Made by a program: the position numbers and the translations under genes. Below are positions 9,193-17,801 of a stretch of 64,000 bases of DNA, one piece after another. The stretch spans positions 30,738 to 94,737 of the forward strand of contig NZ_DATJJK010000021.1 of the NCBI RefSeq assembly GCF_035492295.1. Reading direction: 5' to 3'. Position 1 is the stretch's first letter; each line of letters starts with the position of its first letter. A model generated the notes under the pieces. That model was not told the origin of the DNA. It did no database searches and saw only the letters and a list, made by a program, of their open reading frames with translations. The DNA comes from Acidisoma sp035492295 (GTDB taxonomy: Bacteria; Pseudomonadota; Alphaproteobacteria; Acetobacterales; Acetobacteraceae).

Positions 9193-9206
9193 ATGGAGCG
9201 TTCCAA
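9193..9206. promoter_or_regulatory. Second LacI-type operator, upstream of the dehydrogenase-lacI unit
   Basis: Read on the - strand this is TTGGAACGCTCCAT, 12 of 14 positions identical to the palindrome at 6859-6872. It lies 29 bases upstream of the dehydrogenase start and covers the expected -10 area behind a TTGATA -35 box (9227-9232). Its place before the transcription unit that includes the lacI gene suggests autoregulation. Confidence 0.7.
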
Positions 9207-9994
9207 TACCCCAAATGCTGCTGCGCTATCAAGGCGTCCCATGCACCCGTCCGGTCCGGCCCAAGCTGATCGCATCGCCCTGATGGAAGCCAACGCCTGC
9301 TCCGAGATCCCTCGGAGCCGAATGCGTAGGCTATTCTTCGCCGCGGGAGTAGGAGATGATGGAAAGGAAAGCGGATCGGCGGTTGCACCACCTTCTGCGG
9401 CCCGTGCGGCGCTTGCCGGCACGAGCGGGTTCACCTTCGGGCGCAGTCCGACAGAGGCTTCTCTGAACCGCGGCTCATCACGCACGCTGGCATTGGTTTG
9501 TGTTGTTGCCGCAAGTGCGCTCTGCCCCCGTGGCAGCGGCGTTCGTGCTGCCATATTTGGTCGGGGCCGATCGGCCCCGGCATGGTGCAGGACGACGCCG
9601 ATCAGTTCGCAGCGGCGCCTGAGGGCCTGGGGCCGGACGGGGTCCGTTGGTCGACGCGGGTGGGATTAAGGCAATTCCCGCTGACCGGTTTTTACTTTCC
9701 TGCCTTCCGGTGACGATCCGTGGTGCTTCGGCGGAGTGGGCGAGGGTTGTCGCCATCCTGTCGGCGTAAGGTGGTATCGGTTGACCCACCAGGACAGGGG
9801 GCGTAATGCCCTATCCCGCACCGGAAACCTGTTTGCGATGGCGTCGTTCCACGACAGCGCTTTCCGCCACATGAGCAAATTCCGTCCTCGCGTTGCCGTG
9901 AGTAACTTCCGACCCCGCCGCAAGTTCCGGCGCGAGAGCTTAATGGCATGGGTGCGCACACTGCACCGCCCTTCGAACAGGTGACGGCTGGACA
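9207..9994. other. Long region without a convincing gene
   Basis: About 790 bases between the dehydrogenase promoter and the desaturase. Several short open frames exist on both strands, but all are rich in Arg/Pro/Ala, lack recognisable motifs or good ribosome binding sites, and overlap each other. An 18-bp perfect palindrome lies inside at 9562-9579. The promoter of the desaturase should lie at the right end, but no strong boxes stand out. Decayed coding sequence cannot be excluded. Confidence 0.5.
9562..9579. repeat. 18-bp perfect palindrome
   Basis: CGGGGCCGATCGGCCCCG is self-complementary over 18 bases in an otherwise gene-free stretch. It has no following T-run, so a normal intrinsic terminator is unlikely. 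It may be a protein-binding site or a cruciform-prone relic. Confidence 0.6.
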
Positions 9995-11023
9995 ATGAGA
10001 GGGATTAGGTTGGCATCTCCTGATGAAGACATCAGAAAACTGAGCCGAAGTCTTGGGACATACCGTCAGGCGACGACGTCACGCAGCACCGTGGAGTTAG
10101 TCCTTACGGCAGTGCCCTTCGTGGCGCTATGGGCGCTGATGTGGGTGGCTCTCGATATCAGCTATTGGCTGTGTCTGCTACTGGCCGTGCCGACCGCTGG
10201 CTTCCTGATACGACTCTTCATCGTTCAGCATGACTGTGGACACGGCTCGTTTTTCCAGCGCCGATCGACGAACGACTGGGTAGGCAGGGTTGTCGGCGTG
10301 ATCACGTTCACGCCTTACGATTGTTGGCGCCGCACGCATGCGATGCATCATGGAGCCGTCGGCGATCTCGAACACCGCGGTGTCGGAGATATCGAGACGC
10401 TCACGGTCAGGGAATACCTGGCGCGAAGCTCCCTGAGCCGCCTGCGCTACCGTCTTTACCGCCACCCGGCGATCATGTTCGGTCTCATTCCTGCCTATCT
10501 TTTCCTTCTGCACTACCGTCTGCCGGTGGGACTCATGCGGAAGGGCTGGCGGCCATGGGTGAGCTCAATGGCGACGAATGTCGCGATCGCGGCGGCTGTC
10601 GGGTTGATGGCTTGGCTTGTTGGGGCGGGACCTTTCCTCCTTGTGGAGGGCCCGGTGGTGTTGATCGCGGCGTCGGTTGCCGTGTGGCTGTTCTATGTTC
10701 AGCACCAATTCGAATATACCCGATGGGAAGATGGGGCGAACTGGAACTTCCACGCGGCGGCGCTTCACGGAAGTTCGTACTATGCCTTGCCGCCCGTCCT
10801 TGCCTGGATGACAGGGAATATCGGGGTGCACCATGTGCATCATATGTGCAGCCGCATTCCATCCTATCGTCTATCTGAAGTCTTGCGTGATCATCCCGAG
10901 CTGGCAAAAGTCGGCCGGCTGACCGTTGTTCAAAGTTTACGATGCGCCGTACTTGCTCTTTGGGACGAGCAGGAGAGGCGACTGATATCGTTCCGAGAAT
11001 TGCGGGCACGGGTTTCGGGCTGA
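9995..11023 (+). CDS. Membrane fatty acid desaturase
   Basis: A 342-aa di-iron membrane desaturase of the FA_desaturase family. The three histidine clusters are intact: HDCGH (79-83), HAMHH (115-119) and HHVHH (279-283). Hydrophobic spans lie around residues 35-75, 160-175 and 195-235, as expected for a four-helix enzyme with cytoplasmic histidines. The HDCGH box resembles bacterial and plant delta-12 (omega-3/omega-6) enzymes, so it probably introduces a double bond into membrane acyl chains. It stands alone, with no neighbouring ferredoxin or reductase gene. The regiospecificity is not determinable here. Confidence 0.9.
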   Translation: MRGIRLASPDEDIRKLSRSLGTYRQATTSRSTVELVLTAVPFVALWALMWVALDISYWLCLLLAVPTAGFLIRLFIVQHDCGHGSFFQRRSTNDWVGRVVGVITFTPYDCWRRTHAMHHGAVGDLEHRGVGDIETLTVREYLARSSLSRLRYRLYRHPAIMFGLIPAYLFLLHYRLPVGLMRKGWRPWVSSMATNVAIAAAVGLMAWLVGAGPFLLVEGPVVLIAASVAVWLFYVQHQFEYTRWEDGANWNFHAAALHGSSYYALPPVLAWMTGNIGVHHVHHMCSRIPSYRLSEVLRDHPELAKVGRLTVVQSLRCAVLALWDEQERRLISFRELRARVSG

Positions 11024-11037
11024 AGTCCTGCGCAGGC

Positions 11038-11061
11038 AGCCCCGCCCATGAGGGCAGGGCT
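11038..11061. terminator. Possible bidirectional hairpin between convergent genes
   Basis: AGCCCCGCCC and GGGCAGGGCT form a 10-bp stem with one mismatch and a four-base loop. The hairpin lies in the 75-base gap between the convergent desaturase and small secreted protein genes. Neither side has a clear T-run, so terminator function is only suggested by position. Confidence 0.35.
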
Positions 11062-11098
11062 GTTGGTCGCAAGAGTGGTCCAGTCAGCGACGCTTTGC

Positions 11099-11323
11099 TT
11101 ACTGGGCCATACCTTGTTTCTTTTTGACCAAGGTCCCGATACAGGTGGGCGAAAGTTCTTTCATATGTTTCTTCATGCACTGCTTCAGATGGCCAGGGCC
11201 AGCATTGGGGCAGTAGCGCTGGATATCGGGGCCGCAGGCCTGGAGGACGGTCTGAGCCACCGCCGCTGATGATAGACCCGCAACTCCGGAGATCATTAGC
11301 AAGGCCGCAAGGTAAGTTTTCAT
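11099..11323 (-). CDS. Small secreted cysteine-rich protein
   Basis: A 74-aa protein. Residues 1-24 are a clear signal peptide (MKTYLAALLMISGVAGLSSA, cleavage after VAQ). The mature part has four cysteines spaced as in the Cys-rich (GLG1/Golgi apparatus protein) repeat found in many alphaproteobacterial periplasmic proteins (CGPDIQRYC, then KQCMKKHM, then TCIG). The ATG at 11323 is chosen because it starts the signal peptide; the longer frame would add a basic leader. The function is unknown. It is convergent with the desaturase. Confidence 0.75.
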   Translation of the reverse strand: MKTYLAALLMISGVAGLSSAAVAQTVLQACGPDIQRYCPNAGPGHLKQCMKKHMKELSPTCIGTLVKKKQGMAQ

Positions 11324-12924
11324 CGTCCGTCCTGTTGCAACAGTTTGGGTTTGTTTCTTGTGAGCAGATCGGGAGCGGGCGCGCGAGAAGGCTGCGAGCA
11401 CGTCCCGCGCCACCTTATACGCGCCTGTCGCTCGGCATGAGCCGACTTATTTTGCCAGGATGAAGCATCTTTGCCGCGACCTTGCCCGCAAGATATCATC
11501 GTACCTGTCTTGGCGGGACAGGTTAGAGGTGACGCGGAGCAGAGACGGCGGTGTTACGCACCGTAAAATCGATGGTCAACCCGACATAGATCGGCGAACG
11601 CCGGTCGAGAAACGCGGCGGAGGACGGGTCAGTCGACAGACCCCATCATGCCTTTCCAAAAAGCGCCGGATGGTCAGGATATTGGCCAGAATCCGCGCGC
11701 TACGCACAGCCGCCGCTGCGCCGCCAGCGCCTGCGGTGTGCTCGCGCCCCTGCCGATTGCAGTAAAGTGGTCAAGTTCGATCACGGCAGGCAGCGCGGCG
11801 GTCACCCGGTACCCCACATGCCGCTCATGAATAACGCGGGCAAGAGGTCTTCCATGTTGCCCCTATTGGAACTGACATTTCCCGGAAGCCCATCCGCACG
11901 CTTAGTAACAGAGTTTACTAGCCTCTCGCAGTGGTGTCGGCGCTTGATGGACCCTTGGCGCTATTGCCGCAGAAACCCGGGTCGCTGTAGATGTTTTTCT
12001 CTGGCTTCGCTGAATCCTGTGGCTTAGGCTGTAAGAAACGCATATGTCTTCAGTCGAAGATCGGGAGATGGCGGTACGACCGGTCCTGCTGGCGAAGGCC
12101 ATCACGGCATCGGGCGCGTCTGGCGTCTTTGCCGCATGCTATCGAGACGTTACTTATGTCTTTCACGGTCAAGCCGGATTATGCTCGTGTGCTGTCGGAC
12201 GATTGGCGTGAATTCCGGATGAACCGACCCATACGCAGCGATCGCGATCGCTAAGGGCCGCAGTTTGGCCGGATTACGCTAGCTTTGCATGCATCGGCTG
12301 TGCCGCCGATGGTAAAAGCGCTTCGATAAAAACGGCGGCCAAGCAGTTGATATATCTTGCCTAAGTGTATCGAGCCCTCTCAGGTCAGCATATCGACATT
12401 GGAGCGATTGCGGGCAGAATAGTCGATTGTTCTGGCAATGGTTTGCAACGAAGTAACCTATTTCCAGTCAATCCAATTTGGTTTGGCACGATACAAGATG
12501 CGTAGCTGCTCATCTTGATGAAGTTTGTATGACACGACCTCGGCCAAAGCCAAGGGATCGACGCATTTGAAAGCCACAGCTCCCTCTTGTTGCGCCTAGA
12601 CAGGACGATAACCGAAGAGTCGAGACGGACCTGAAGGTCGCAATTTGCGTATCGAAGAGTTCTCGCCGCTATCCCGGACCATGAAGTGGCAAAGACAGAC
12701 AATGCCTGAAGTGTCACTTCGCTGCGGGCCAAATAACGAAGGGAAGAAGTCGTCAGAGCTGCGGGGGCGGCCGTCCGAGTGGGGCCTGACGATAGCGGTG
12801 TCATAAGCGGCTGGCCCGCTATCGACTGCAGATATCTGTCACGGAATAGATCGAGAGCAGACGCTCTTAACATCAGGCGCTCGTGAGCTGGGATACAACG
12901 GCCAACTGCGCGAGGAGACAGCTT
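11324..12924. other. Long region without a convincing gene
   Basis: About 1.6 kb between the small secreted protein and the first giant gene. It has scattered short frames on both strands, the longest a 162-residue - strand frame at 12385-12873, with no recognisable motif and unnatural composition. The part from about 12290 to 12380 is visibly AT-richer than the surroundings. No insertion-sequence ends, tRNA or integrase were recognised. It may hold decayed genes and the promoter of the large + strand gene. Confidence 0.45.
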
Positions 12925-15900
12925 GTGGAACGATCATCAGCGCTCGTTAAGCTGACGGCTGTCACGGCGGGGCTTTCTGCCACGGACGGAACCTCACAGG
13001 ACGATCTGTTCAAGGCCCGCTCTGCACTTGCTGCGAGCCTGTTGCACCACGCGGACGCCACCGCGAGATCAGCGCCGGGTCTTCCATCCGCGCCACCACG
13101 TGCGCCGTCGGCCCTCGATGCCGTCGCGCTCGGGCAAGTTCTGGATCAGGCGGCGACGTCGGTCCAGCCCGTACCACTTGCGGTTTTGCGTGGCCTTCCG
13201 GCGCCCGTCTTGGGAAATGCGGCGCTAACGCCTGCTGCTTCAACCGGGATGGTGCCGCGATCGATCGGTCCATTCGCTGACGAGATCGGGGCCCTCCACT
13301 GGGTCGATACTTTCCCGCCGCTGAAAGAAGCGAGCATTTTCCGGGCTGCGACCGCCGCCCCGTTCTTTGTTTTGCCCTTGGCGATTAGTTCAGGCGCTGT
13401 TCCGAACACGCTCACGGTGGGAGAAGGCAGTCTCTGGATCGAGGCTAAACTACTGGCGGCCGGCGCGCCGGAAGGGGGCTATGCTGGCATCGCCATTAAG
13501 GGCGGAACCCTGACATTCTCGGCCGCTGCAACCCACCGGGCCGGCGGTCTGCAGGTTGCCGCCGCAACCGAATTGACACTTACAATCGAGCTTGGAGGCC
13601 AACCCGGACCGAGCGGCGGCTGCAATCCGGGCGCCGATGGTGGCGCGGCCGTCGCTGATATGCCGAGCCAAGTGACATTCGTCTTCACGCCGTCGGCAGC
13701 GTCGGTCACGGCATCCGGACCGGCGTCGGTAACCATCTTTGGCACCACTGTCGACTTGATCTGGCACAATGCATCTGCGGTCTATGAGTCCGCACTCGCC
13801 CAAATCCTGATCCCATTCACGCCGCGGTCGGCCCAATTCGCGGTCACCTCCGTCCTCTCCACATTGTTCCAGCTAAGCGGCGCGGCGCCGATCACGTCCG
13901 CAGCCTGGGCCTTATCCGTAGTGGTCACCGCGCCGCAGCAGCTTAGCACGGCCGCGACCGCTGGGGCGCTCGCACTCGTGGTAGGGGCAGGCTTGCGCGC
14001 CAGTTGGACAGGGTCCGCAGGCGCCCCTGTGGGTATTAGCAGTGCGTTCCTGGAAGCCGCTGGCGGTGTGCTGTCGCTGCTCGGAACGATGAGCATCACC
14101 CGGCAATTCGGTTCTACCATCAAACTCTGGCCTAACAAACCAACCGGCACGCCGGGGAATAAGTTCTTCAGTACAGCCGGGTTTACGGTCTCGAACGGCG
14201 CGACACTCTACTACACTAGCATTGCCGCCTACGCTGGTGCCAAGCAGGTCGAAATTCTGTCCTGCGGGGCGCTGGTCACTGCGCGTATTGACCGACCCGT
14301 CGCCGCCGACGGCAGCCATCTCGGCCCGACCCTCCCGGGAACATTCGTCATCTACGAGACCGCCACCCGGCGTGGCGTCATTGTGGCCGGCGAGGTGGCC
14401 GCCTCAGCTTTACCCGCCAAGCCCATCTCACTAGCGCTGCGCAATGCGCTGTTGGTAACCACCCCGCCACTGCTGCTGATGGTGGCTGGCAGCTTCACCA
14501 ATACGCCCGAGGAATTGACCGCCGGCGGATTACTGCTCGCGTTTGGGATGGAGGTGCTGCTGCCTACGTTGCCCGACCCCTATGCGGCGAACTTCCTCCC
14601 GCTGCGAGCGGCGTCGGCCACGGCAACGGGGACCACCGTGCCCGGGCGCATCTCGGGCCAGGGCGCTCAACTCTCCAACCCAGAGTTGTTGGCGCTCGTC
14701 ACATGGAGCCCCGCCGAGGGCCCGCAGCTCACTTTCGGCGATAGCGTAGCGGCCGCCGGCAACCTGGTGGTCCAACCTCTGAGTGCCTCTACCGTCGCGC
14801 CAACGCCCCCGCGCTCGACCGCCACTGCGGCCGCTCAGGATCAAGCATGGCAGAACGGATTGCGGGCGCTGTTCAACAGAAGTCTCGGCGGCCAAAGCCC
14901 CGAACTGTTCCTACTCGACGTGTCCAGCAATATTGACCAATTCGGTGTCGGGATTGCGCTGGAGCGCCCGGAACCAGCAGCCCTTACCCAATCAGGTGGC
15001 CCCCTGTTGTCGATCTCAGGTCTCGATCTGGTCGCCCCGAGCCGAGACCTGCGCGTGTTCACCGTACCGCCCGTGCAATGGGAACCCGTCGTCACCATAC
15101 AGAACCCAAAGGTCCTGCCGTCGCCGTTCCCGTCACCCGTCGGCTTTCTGAACGATGGCGGCCCTATGATGCTCGGCGTCAACGACGTCACCTTGGTTGC
15201 CGTGGCGCCGTCGACACTTCTGAAACAAGTGTTGAGCGGCTATGCTGGCGGGAAGGCCGGATCCGCCGTGTTCCCCATGCCGTTCGGCATGATGGCGTTG
15301 GTCATTCTCCCAGAGCGTCCGCCGACGGCTCCCCCATTGCTGCAGCGGCCCGGCCTCGTGCAAGTGCGGCCGGCATTCCCTGCCAATTCGATGACCGGCG
15401 GAAACCAAATCAGTCTGACGGCGGCGACGGCCGGCTCCGCCATCGGACTGCCAGGTGCCACTGTGCAGTTGCGCAACCTCGTCGACAAGAATGCCAATCC
15501 GGTGCTGGATGATCGGCCGCCCCCGCCACCGGGCGGTCTGCAACTCAGCGTGCTCGGTCCGGACGTCGATGAGATCTTCAACGCCAGCTTCGCGCCGGGT
15601 GCAGCTGGAGCGCTCGTGCCGGTCAGCCGGCTTGATTTCTCCGGATACGGCGCCTCAAGCTTCAGCGATTGGACTGACCCGGCTGCGGTTCCTCCTGCCG
15701 TGGTAAAGGCGCATTTTAATATCATGGTGGGTCGCACCAGCCGTGAAGTTGTCCAGGTAAAAAGCATCCTACACCCATGGGGTGCAATCGTCGTTCGCAC
15801 GATCACCATCGACCGTCAGGACAACGGCCAGGTCTATCGTCGCGACAGCGGCTGGGTCGCCGCGACACCGGGCCTTTTCGAAACCGGTGGCATCACAGTG

Positions 15901-17778
15901 CATCCCGGGGCGATCCGTGGCGCTTACAATATCCGCCAGATCAGCGACACCAGTCAGAGCTATGCCTCAGGTGCCGTGAAGCTTGTTGGCGTCTATTTCG
16001 ATGCGGATCTCGATATTCCTAGCGCCATAAAGGGCGTGTCCCAGGGCAAGGTAGCAAGCACCGGCTTGTTCGGCTGGGTGCAAACGGAGCCCGCACACAC
16101 TCCGTTGACGGCGGCGCAACTGGCAGCGCTGATCGCGGCGCAGGGGGCGCCGGGCGGTCCGGTGGATTGCGTCACGTCAATTGCAGGCACCGCGCAGACA
16201 ATGCGGATTGTTCGCGTAGAAGTGGACAATGCTCCCCACCCGGGAGCTCCAGAACCACACGAATTCTGTGTTGCGGCGCGAGGAAGCCTGGTGCTTCCGC
16301 AACCGGGAAATTGGAGTGTGCTTTCAAGAATTGACAAGATGAGCGAACCGGCCCCCGTGGACCCTGCCCGGGGGGTAGCATTAATACAGGAAGGCGTCGC
16401 GGGCGGCAGCGCCAGCACGATGCCATGGCGACTGGCGGAGCCGGCGGATCTTTGGACCTCCGATTCTCCGTCGATGGATTATTGTCTGTTGCACGCGACG
16501 GACGCGACGCGGATTTTGTTTCCACGCCCTGCGATCACGTCGGGCGCCAATGCTTTCACCAGTGACCAGACGCCACTGCTGGCCGACGGGTTTGCACTGA
16601 TGAACTCGACTTCGGTCTGCCCGAGGCAGGACAGCTGCCTCGCTTTCCCCGACGCAAATTACGCGCTCCAGATCGGCGGCGCCGGTCTTTTTACCCTGGC
16701 CAATGTTCCGGCATCATTCCCCCCAAGCATGCCGCGCCGCTCCCTTGCCGCCGACAGCCAGGGTGCCATCTGGTTCGAGTATTCGGATGCGGCCCAGACT
16801 CCCAATCCGACCCAAGTCTCGGTTGCCATCAGTTCGAGCAACTGGTCGATTGCGCTTTCGCCCACCAATGTCAGGGTCGACGTAACGCCGTTCGACGGGC
16901 TGATGCGCACGGTCGGCAGTTTTGCCGCATCCAGCACCAGCGGCGTTTCGTTTCAAAACTCTCAATTCGTTCTCGGCTCGGTATTGCTCCCGCTCGAGGA
17001 ATTGCTTGCCTTTCTAGCTGAACTAGGCTTTCCGAATCCGTTTGCCCTGGCGTTTTCGAATTCCGGATCCCAACAGGCCGTAAGCTATAAGTTAAGTGCG
17101 TCTCTAGGCTTTTCATTGCCAAGTCCACTAGTACCAATATTGACACCGATCCTGCAGCCACCCGCCCCGAGCACGTGGAAAATTGGACTTTCGGTAAAAA
17201 CTGGCTTCGGCAACAGCTTGAGCGTCACATCAAGTTCGACAACGACCATCACCGAGCAGTGGTCGTATTTCTTCAACCTCGGCGGGAACATGCAATGGGC
17301 GGTGATCCCGGGCGTTCCCGTCTACGTTGGGTTCCTGTTGTCTTTCGGTGTGAGCCATGGATTTGCCGCCGGCTCATCGCCGGCGAGCACACAGGTTAGC
17401 TTCCAATTGGGAGGCATTGCATCGATAGGCGGCACTCTCATCCCCGGTGTAATTGCCGTTCAGGCGTCTCTGTCACTGGCGTTCAGCCTTTCAATCAGCT
17501 TTGCCTCGACCGACTCCGTTGCGCTGGGATTGATACTGACGCTTTCCGTGTCGGCGAGTATTCCCGCCTCCGGGAGCGCGAAAGGATTGTTCGCGATTTC
17601 CTTTTCTGCCGAGGCGAGCGGAAGCATCATTGACAACAACCCTTCACTGACGGACCTCAATCTTTCCTTGCAGGCGACTTTTGGTGTCTCGGTCGACGTG
17701 AGCGTGTGCTGGTTTATCAATATAAGCTTTAGTGAAACCGTCCAATACACGCAGGCATTGCCCACGGTCTCCCTGTGA
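12925..17778 (+). CDS. Giant uncharacterised protein, about 1617 aa
   Basis: I do not recognise this family. The protein is rich in Ala, Pro, Ser, Thr, Gly and Val with few charged residues and reads as mostly beta-structure. No signal peptide, Walker motif or protease motif is seen. The last 350 residues or so alternate hydrophobic with small/polar residues (for example LSLAFSLSISF and LGLILTLSVSAS), which suggests a beta-barrel, beta-helix or membrane-contacting sheet. The GTG at 12925 follows AGGAG with 7-base spacing and is preferred over the GTG at 12883, which has no visible ribosome binding site. It is followed after 23 bases by a second giant gene, probably in the same transcript. The composition is less GC-rich than the flanking operons. 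Confidence 0.75.
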   Translation: MERSSALVKLTAVTAGLSATDGTSQDDLFKARSALAASLLHHADATARSAPGLPSAPPRAPSALDAVALGQVLDQAATSVQPVPLAVLRGLPAPVLGNAALTPAASTGMVPRSIGPFADEIGALHWVDTFPPLKEASIFRAATAAPFFVLPLAISSGAVPNTLTVGEGSLWIEAKLLAAGAPEGGYAGIAIKGGTLTFSAAATHRAGGLQVAAATELTLTIELGGQPGPSGGCNPGADGGAAVADMPSQVTFVFTPSAASVTASGPASVTIFGTTVDLIWHNASAVYESALAQILIPFTPRSAQFAVTSVLSTLFQLSGAAPITSAAWALSVVVTAPQQLSTAATAGALALVVGAGLRASWTGSAGAPVGISSAFLEAAGGVLSLLGTMSITRQFGSTIKLWPNKPTGTPGNKFFSTAGFTVSNGATLYYTSIAAYAGAKQVEILSCGALVTARIDRPVAADGSHLGPTLPGTFVIYETATRRGVIVAGEVAASALPAKPISLALRNALLVTTPPLLLMVAGSFTNTPEELTAGGLLLAFGMEVLLPTLPDPYAANFLPLRAASATATGTTVPGRISGQGAQLSNPELLALVTWSPAEGPQLTFGDSVAAAGNLVVQPLSASTVAPTPPRSTATAAAQDQAWQNGLRALFNRSLGGQSPELFLLDVSSNIDQFGVGIALERPEPAALTQSGGPLLSISGLDLVAPSRDLRVFTVPPVQWEPVVTIQNPKVLPSPFPSPVGFLNDGGPMMLGVNDVTLVAVAPSTLLKQVLSGYAGGKAGSAVFPMPFGMMALVILPERPPTAPPLLQRPGLVQVRPAFPANSMTGGNQISLTAATAGSAIGLPGATVQLRNLVDKNANPVLDDRPPPPPGGLQLSVLGPDVDEIFNASFAPGAAGALVPVSRLDFSGYGASSFSDWTDPAAVPPAVVKAHFNIMVGRTSREVVQVKSILHPWGAIVVRTITIDRQDNGQVYRRDSGWVAATPGLFETGGITVHPGAIRGAYNIRQISDTSQSYASGAVKLVGVYFDADLDIPSAIKGVSQGKVASTGLFGWVQTEPAHTPLTAAQLAALIAAQGAPGGPVDCVTSIAGTAQTMRIVRVEVDNAPHPGAPEPHEFCVAARGSLVLPQPGNWSVLSRIDKMSEPAPVDPARGVALIQEGVAGGSASTMPWRLAEPADLWTSDSPSMDYCLLHATDATRILFPRPAITSGANAFTSDQTPLLADGFALMNSTSVCPRQDSCLAFPDANYALQIGGAGLFTLANVPASFPPSMPRRSLAADSQGAIWFEYSDAAQTPNPTQVSVAISSSNWSIALSPTNVRVDVTPFDGLMRTVGSFAASSTSGVSFQNSQFVLGSVLLPLEELLAFLAELGFPNPFALAFSNSGSQQAVSYKLSASLGFSLPSPLVPILTPILQPPAPSTWKIGLSVKTGFGNSLSVTSSSTTTITEQWSYFFNLGGNMQWAVIPGVPVYVGFLLSFGVSHGFAAGSSPASTQVSFQLGGIASIGGTLIPGVIAVQASLSLAFSLSISFASTDSVALGLILTLSVSASIPASGSAKGLFAISFSAEASGSIIDNNPSLTDLNLSLQATFGVSVDVSVCWFINISFSETVQYTQALPTVSL

Positions 17779-17801
17779 CCCCATAGACAAGGCTCCGAGC
17801 A

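Noticed and set aside
9177..9995. Several frames on both strands (for example 9177-9554 and 9666-9995 on the - strand, 9100-9669 on the + strand)
   Set aside because: Mutually overlapping, no ribosome binding site, no recognisable motif; treated as non-coding or decayed.
11460..11765. 101-residue + strand frame
   Set aside because: Arg-rich, no motif; a remnant of a transposase was considered but no catalytic residues or inverted repeats were found.
12385..12873. 162-residue - strand frame
   Set aside because: Ser/Arg/Leu-rich without domains and in a gene-poor AT-richer region; no ribosome binding site.
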